A DNA stretch of 64,000 nt from NCBI GenBank assembly GCA_028274465.1, contig CM051458.1, forward strand, positions 74,649,766 through 74,713,765, in the 5' to 3' direction. Source of the DNA: Plantago ovata. Its lineage: Eukaryota > Streptophyta > Magnoliopsida > Lamiales > Plantaginaceae. Shown in pieces: positions 58,333-64,000 of the stretch (position 1 is the stretch's first letter; each line of letters opens with the position of its first letter). The notes below the pieces were generated by a model. It was not told the DNA's origin. It worked only from the letters and a program-made list of their open reading frames with translations, and did no database searches. Both the position numbers and the translations under genes were made by a program.

Positions 58333-60855
58333 TGTAACACCCCGTCTTTTTTTTAATTATTTATTTAATTATTTAATTATTATTTTATTATTTAATTATT
58401 TATTTTAGTTAATTAATTATCAGAGTAAATTATTTATTCGATAATTATTTAATAATTTCGCGTAAGTTAGATCGTTTCGTTTCGTTTGGTTCGAGCTGGA
58501 CTTTCGGATCTGTTCAGCCTTTCGTTTGGTCCAATTTCTTAGCCCGGTCAAATGGCCTGTTGACCAGCCCATTATTGCTAACCCTAACCCTAGTCAGTAG
58601 TCTTCTCGTTTGCCTCACTTCCCAGCCGTAAACCACACAAAAGAGAAGAAAGAAAGAAAGTTAGAAAGGAAAGAAAGAAAAGAAAAAGAGAAGGGAGAAG
58701 AGGTCTGTGTTGCTGCTCCGATCACCGCCGCCGTACGTCGCCTCCGTCTGATCCAGTCACCGCCGTCGCCGCCACGTTCAACGTGCCGCCGCCTGTTCGT
58801 TGTTCGTCGCCGCGCCGCGTTCTCTGTTGCCATTCGATCGGTCCGATCGATCCGTCTGTCCCCGTGTCTCCGCGGCGCCTGCCTGTTTGCCGTCCGTTAT
58901 GTCCCCGTGCCGCCTGTTCGATTGATCCTTGCTCGCGCGCCGCCTGACCGTACGCCGCCGCCGTTCCGTTCTGTTTTGTCTGTCTCTCGCCGCGCCGCCA
59001 TCCCGCTCGCCGCTCCGATCTCGTCCGCCGCCGGTCCTTTCTGTTTCGATCGGTAAGAGATCTCGGCTCCTTCTGACCTTTCCGTTTCGAATTCGATTTT
59101 TGTTACGAATTCAATTTGAATCTCGGTTTTAATTTTCCTTTCTTCTTAATTCATTCTATTGCAGATTGTTCAACCTTTTATTTCGATTCGAAGGTAAATC
59201 TCGTTTCTCATATTGCTGCTCTCGATTCGAAACTCGTATACTCGTATTCTGTTTGGACTTTTTGCCTTGGACTATTTTACCCTTGATCGATCTGAACTTG
59301 TTATTTGATTCGAACCGAGAACCGGGACTTAGGTTGTTAGATTGTAGTTACTGTTTGCTGGACTTGTGAACTTATTGACCTCGCATGTTGACTTTGTTTT
59401 CCTGATTGACCTCGAAAGGACTTTTGGACCTTGTTGTTACTGTTTTGGAACTTTGTGGACTGATTTGGGAAACCTTAAAACCTAAAGGACCTTTTTGCAG
59501 TTTTACCTTTGACCGTAGTTGACTGACAGTAAGCTTTTCTCGTAAACCTTTTTATTCTGTGAGGACTGTTAAGTGTTTGGAAAACTGCTGGTTTGTTTGT
59601 TCTGTCTGTTTTTGAAAAAGGGTTATTTTGCAATATACCACTGAGGGTATTTTGGTAATTTCCAGAATCTGAAAACCGAAAGAGTTTCTGAAAATGTTTC
59701 AAACTTAGTTTCTGTTTTTGTAAGTTAGTATTGACTTGACTTGCTAGCCTAGTTGGTTAGGTCCTTGCTTGACTAACTTAGAGGTCCCGAGTTCGAACCC
59801 CGTCTTTACCATTCCTTTTTCAACCTTTTTCCTTTAGTCCGTTCGACTTCTAAAGTGTGTTTAGTACTTTCTTGTTAGGTTCTCCTTTGTTCGTTAACCC
59901 GTAAAAGCTCGTTACTCGTTGAAGGTCTTTGCTCGCAAGTTAAGGTGAGTGTTCACCCCTAAACCTATTATTTGCGAAAAACTGGAAGGATATGTGTCAA
60001 CTTGTACTTATTATTGTATACCGTTTTCTGTATGCTTCCGCGTAAAAGTATAAGTCCTAAGTATGACTTCTACATTTCTGTTTACTGCAACTCTGTTCTG
60101 GACTGACTTCTCTGTAGGAACACCTCTCGGTGTTAATTATCTGTATCTGTTGTTCTGTATCTGTTCTGTTTCTGTGTGACCGGTCGATTAGGTTGTGATT
60201 AGGTAGGCTTGGGTAGTAGAGGACTATCGGGTTTGCTTGATTATGGCCTAGTCTATTCCCTTTTAGGCGCGAGGCAGAAGTCGCTGAGGTCTATTAGGGT
60301 CGTAGGATCTGTTTCCCCAAAGTACACGGGGTTTTCTGTTTCTGTCCGGAGTTGTGCACCCTCTGGAGGGAGTTATAAGGGCATTCTGGGAGTAGGAGCA
60401 ATAAGGCGGGCTGCACCAACGGTCTACAACGTATCTGTTCTGTTAATCTGTTATATGTGTTCTGTTCTGTTTGCTCGTTTTTCTGAAAAGCATTTTGATT
60501 TTAAAACTGTTTACTTTCTGTTTTTAGCTTAGAACCTCACTGAGATCCTTTATCTCACACTCTTTTGTTTTCAAAATTCCGTCCTTCCAGATGCTGCTGA
60601 GGATGTGCGTGACTTGGATGCCAGCGACTGAGAGAAGGGTCTGGGGTGTCATGGGTTTCTTTTCAAAATAAGAAGATAAATTTTTACTGTGTTCATTCGT
60701 TGTTTCATTTGAACTTGAGTTGTCATTGGATATTGTTTATTTCTGATAGCGTCAAAGATTGTTTTGGCATTTATTGCCGACCGTTGCTATTAAAGTATTT
60801 TTCGTTTTTCCTTTTTCAAGAAATTATTTTTGTTTTCAAAACCGGTACCGTTACA
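58333..60855 (+). repeat. element J 5' LTR (about 2.5 kb)
   Basis: It opens with an AT-rich TTTAATTATTTA repeat. A very C/G-rich CGCCGCCGT region (58720-59045) follows, then a possible intron (GTAAGAG at 59052 to TTGCAG at about 59164). A tRNA-like relic lies at 59738-59811. Readings in the C/G-rich part are composition artefacts. The core promoter was not located. Confidence 0.85.
59738..59811 (+). repeat. tRNA-like relic in element J LTR
   Basis: TAGCCTAGTTGG (59745-59756) is a perfect fit to the pol III A box TRGCNNAGTNGG. GAGTTCGAACCCC follows with its B-box core about 45 bases later, the normal tRNA spacing. The acceptor and T stems pair poorly, so it is not a functional tRNA. It may be a captured SINE head. 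Confidence 0.5.
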
Positions 60856-60856
60856 G

Positions 60857-60869
60857 TTGGTATCAGAGC
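60857..60869 (+). other. primer-binding site of element J
   Basis: TTGGTATCAGAGC follows the LTR end by one base, complementary to initiator-Met tRNA as usual for Tekay elements. Confidence 0.85.
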
Positions 60870-61130
60870 TTGAGTTCAAACTCGAGCTTGCTAGGATAGG
60901 ATCTTTTGACCTTTGGGTTGTGTGTGAGGGTCCGAGTCGCTGGTTAGGTCATGTATTTCCTGTTGCTTTTCTGATTCGAGTCTTACGTACTAACCTTGAA
61001 CCGTTTCTTCATTTTCTCTATTCTGTTTCTGACGACCTCTGACCCGTTCCGGAACTGTTGACTTTCCGCGGTTGTTTTGATTTTAACATAGTTGTTAACT
61101 AGTTAAATACGTGTGTGCTTACAGATAGGT

Positions 61131-61574
61131 ATGAGTTCTGAGAAGAAGGTCATTCGTTACCGCCTAGTCGAAGGAGAGTTTAACACGTATACCTCCGTTC
61201 CTGTTGTTGGCGTTTACCCTGGATTCGTGATGGATAGGGTCGTACGTGAACGTGATCACTACTGGCTGGAGAACTTTAAGCTTCGAGATGAGATAGCAAC
61301 GAAGGAAGCGGAGATCGAATTTCTTAAGACGGCTTTACGCGCCGCAAGGAGCACTCTGGCTTTGTTTCGTTAACCGCGTCCAACGTTGGCAACCGGATTC
61401 GCAGGAGGAAGGCTCGGAGGACGTTCCCTGAGGGTTGCGGACCATCACGTAGAGGAAAGAGTGAAGACGAAGAAGAATGAAGAAGATCCCGAGGAGGACC
61501 CCTCTGAGGAAGAAGGAGGAGATGCTCACGTGCCCAAGCGACGTTCCGAGGATGATAGCGATGACGCTTACTAG
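61131..61574 (+). pseudogene. small coiled-coil ORF region in element J, not recognised
   Basis: A first reading from ATG 61131 (MSSEKKVIRYRLVEGEFNT) has a central MDRVVRERDHYWLENFKLRDE and a heptad-like segment near residues 45-75 that looks like a coiled coil. A second, very acidic reading (KKNEEDPEEDPSEEEGG) follows to 61574. Neither resembles gag as I know it, though the position is where Tekay gag begins. It may be a gag replacement in a non-autonomous lineage or degraded leader sequence; I cannot decide. Function unknown. Confidence 0.4.
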
Positions 61575-61589
61575 GATAGTTGCCTTTTC

Positions 61590-62067
61590 GAGCTCGTACC
61601 GAACTTCTTTGTTCAAGATATTAAGGCACATATTACCGAACCTCGCAATGCGAAATTCTCTATCGATGAGGATGGAGCCCTAAGGTTTCAAGGTAGATTG
61701 TGTGTGCCTTCTGATGAGGAGCTTAGACGACTAATTTTGGAGGAAGCTCATAAGTCTAAGTATTCGATGCATCCTGGAGGAAACAAGATGTACGAGGATT
61801 TGAAGAAGGTTTACTGGTGGACTCATATGAAACGAGATGTTGCACAGTTTGTGCAAAGTTGTTTGGTCTGCCAGCAAGTGAAGGCTGAGCACCAGAAACC
61901 GGGAGCTTTACTACAACCACTCGAGATTCCACAGTGGAAATGGGAGATGATCACTATGGATTTTGTGACTGGTCTACCGGTTGCTAGGGGTGGTTTTGAT
62001 AGTGTTTGGGTTGTTGTCGATAGGTTGACAAAATCGGCACATTTTCTACCTGTTAAAACCACCTACA
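61590..62067 (+). pseudogene. element J integrase, N-terminal part
   Basis: It shows the LRRLILEEAHKSKYSMHPGG start, the HHCC zinc-binding pattern (two His, then C-L-V-C-Q-Q-V-K), and KPGALLQPLEIPQWKWEMI. The first catalytic Asp lies in MDFVTGLP, followed by VVVDRLTKSAHFLPV. It is then cut by element F at 62068. In chromoviruses integrase carries a C-terminal chromodomain; that part is not in the window. Confidence 0.85.
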
Positions 62068-64000
62068 TGTTAGTAAAAGTGAGAACATTTGCCTCTAAGG
62101 CTAAGCAGCGGAAGTTTAAAATTTTAATCTCACTAAAACTGATATGACTATACTGTTTATTGAACTGGAAGAAATCACTTACGTGTCCTCCAGTAGGTAA
62201 GCAAATTGACCGGGTAGCTGTTCCTCAATCTCCAAACAAAGCCTTGCAATCTCCTCGTCCGGCTGGTTGATCTCTTCTTCATCAGAGATGAAATCTTCTT
62301 CAATGGAATCTCCAAGATTGCTCATCAACAGGTTCCTTGTATCCTTAGACCTCGGTATCCACGGGCAGTGTATCCACCAAGAACGCTAGGATGTTCTTCT
62401 GTGTTTTGAGCTTCTGAGAGAAAATTATTTCTTTCTGACTGTCAGAGAGAATTTTCTACGTTGGAATAGAATAGAATACTTCTTTCTATCTTTTCTGATT
62501 TAGTCAGTAAGTTGGTTCAGAAAATCATGTAAGATTTTTATCCAAGTAAATCTTACTGATTAGGAGACTCCAAAAGTCATCAGCTAACCAACTAAGAGAT
62601 AATAACTAATTATCTCAGTCAAAGATAAACTAGAAGAAAATGAAGAAAAGAAAATAAAAGGGAGAAGAAGAAAGAGCCGTGGCTGCTAGCAGCCACGGGC
62701 TGGGCCTGGCCCAGCAGCACCATGCTGGGCCAATCGGCCCAGCTCTCTTTTCTTCTCTTCTTTCTATTTTCTTTCTTGGACTCTCATTTCAAATTGCGTC
62801 CAAATGCATATGTCTTCAATTAATTATTAAATCCAATTTAATTCAATTAATTATATTTCTAAAATATATTCCATAAATAATAAATGAATATTAATCTAAT
62901 TAATAATAACTCTATTATATTTATGTATAATAATTTAATATTAATCTAATTAATATTTAATCCAATATACATAGCTCATTTGTAGAAACACCACCTTGAA
63001 GTGTGACCCATAGGGCCTTGCATATTAAGCAACAATCTAATTAAGGTCATAATAAATTCCTAGACAATTTATCAGACAATATTAATATGCAAGGAACGTT
63101 TGTGAGGAAAACAAACCACCTGTAGCGTAGGGTACTTTGATGATACGGCCCCTTCATTCACGAATACTCGAATGAGTCTAGAATATGGTTATGTGTCTAT
63201 TCTAATAACTCCATTCATGGTCTCTCAATCTTATTAGTCGATCTATGAATTATGTCCAAACACCATTTTGACATATTCACATACGGTGGCCACCGGTTTT
63301 ATGATCGCACTAAATATGAGAAGTGAGTATTCTCTCCTTGTATCTATTACGGAGGAATGAATCCTATCTTGGCCCAATCACTCACACCATATGCTTCCTA
63401 ATGTACCCAACGCATGCCGTATCTACCCTACTTTAAGAGTGCAAGCGTTGCGCATGGTCAAAGTACATTATTCCACATATGATGTAGTATTAGCCTCAAG
63501 TCTAAGGACTACTAACATCACCCTACACACCGATACTACCACAGACACTTAAATAGCTTTACCAAATGGTTTCTCGGTTGGGCATGCCAACACTCTCCAA
63601 AGTGTCCATATGTTCATCATGAATAACCAGGTTCATTCGTAGCAGTGAGATCTACTACGTCCTCGAAGGATCTAATGCAACATATGCTAGCTTCAATCGC
63701 ATCATTGATATCCCGTATCTCAATGATCTTCAGCTAGTGGCTTATTTTAGGACTTAATTATTGACACACAAGCTCCCACTAACTTTGTGATTACCTTAAG
63801 TCCTTGGGAACATTTTATCGAATAATTCAAACAACCAAATAATGTATTCATAAAATGTAATGTCAATTGTATTTAATAATGTATAGATAAATGAACATAA
63901 ATAAATAACAATAACTGAATGTATTCAAGTACATATCGTCCCTATCGTAGGTTGTCTCTAGGACATATATACTTTCAATCTCCCACTTGGCCTAGAGCCA
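62068..64000 (-). mobile_element. element F: B-family LTR element, 3' LTR and purine tract
   Basis: The LTR is 62068-63977 (plus-strand TGTTAGTAAAAG to TATACTTTCA). The purine tract complement ATCTCCCACTTGG is at 63978-63990. In minus-strand sense the LTR begins TGAAAGTATATATGTCCTAG, as in element B. The interior is beyond the window, so whether F is as decayed as B is unknown. It lies inside the integrase of element J. Confidence 0.88.
62677..62743. repeat. cluster of GC-rich palindromes in F LTR
   Basis: A perfect 22-bp palindrome with half CCGTGGCTGCT (62677-62698) stands first. GCTGGGCC-T-GGCCCAGC (62699-62715) and GCTGGGCC-AATC-GGCCCAGC (62724-62743) follow, with an alternative stem GGCCCAGCA/TGCTGGGCC (62708-62731). 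In B the corresponding LTR position holds the tRNA-like relic and TGGGCCAGGCCCA. Confidence 0.75.

Larger units (their letters stand above)
58333..62067 (+). mobile_element. Tekay-type chromovirus (Ty3/gypsy) element J, incomplete
   Basis: The LTR is 58333-60855 (TGTAACACCCCG to CCGTTACA), followed by an initiator-Met-type primer site. A short leader, a small coiled-coil ORF and an integrase N-terminal region follow. The LTR ends and integrase wording (HPGGNKMYEDLKKVYWW, WEMITMDFVTGLP) are those of Tekay/Del elements. Gag, protease and RT blocks are not seen between the primer site and integrase. The element is cut by element F inside integrase. Broken. Confidence 0.85.

Noticed and set aside
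58610-59132. Arg/Pro-rich readings in the element J LTR
   Set aside because: They lie in a C/G-rich LTR part, overlap each other and have no domain.
59738-59811. Functional tRNA gene
   Set aside because: The acceptor and T stems do not pair well; kept only as a relic. The same holds for the acceptor stem of the B-family segment.

Overview
This window is intergenic, repeat-dense DNA from a flowering plant with a large genome. I found no intact host gene. Almost every base belongs to transposable elements nested inside one another. The plant assignment rests on the lineages seen: Ty1/copia of the SIRE and Angela types, Ty3/gypsy of the Athila and Tekay (chromovirus) types, plant L1-like LINEs with a zf-RVT domain, a Stowaway-type MITE, and the plant-only transposon proteins PF04195-like and PF20167-like. 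Primer-binding sites match plant initiator-Met and Asp tRNAs. Two runs of exactly 100 N (3427-3526 and 55892-55991) are scaffold gaps.

Layout. (1) 1-6655: a broken SIRE-type copia element on the minus strand. It is followed by a TCCGA-rich stretch lying between two divergent TATA boxes, and then a plus-strand ORF with a PF04195-like 'putative gypsy type transposon' domain that starts after a 5'-UTR intron. (2) 6656-22835: Angela element A (+) inserted in that ORF. A carries a Stowaway MITE, a 5'-truncated LINE with a 17-bp target duplication, and a non-autonomous Athila-like element D1 (-). The right edge of D1 is fused to a 341-bp Angela LTR end (22836-23176). (3) 23177-55891: an old LINE (+), split by element B (23591-53412, duplication TGGTG). 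B contains Athila-like element D2 (24132-33693, duplication GCACT), itself carrying a solo LTR E (27656-28970, duplication GCTAG), and Angela element C (37087-47372, minus, duplication GCAGG). (4) 55992-64000: Athila-like element G (+), cut by a Tekay-type element J (from 58333), cut in turn by the 3' LTR of a B-family element F (62068-63977, minus), which runs off the window.

How the parts relate. A and C are Angela elements with a readable gag-PR-IN-RT order. B and F share a second Angela-type LTR (TGAAAG start). B has similar LTR copies but an interior whose coding sense is almost gone, so it probably moved with proteins supplied by relatives. D1, D2 and G form an Athila-like family that codes gag and protease plus, in D1 and D2, a separate ORF2 (PF20167-like), with no reverse transcriptase or integrase seen.

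The most interesting signal is an array of four stem-loops in the untranslated leader of A, B and C. The loop AGGCGGC is nearly invariant, while the stems change in a compensating way and a CCGC motif, complementary to the loop, lies between units. Second is a GGCGA-TCGCC palindrome cluster found both upstream of the TATA box in Athila-like LTRs and again inside D1 and D2, ahead of a spliced leader for ORF2. This suggests a private internal promoter.
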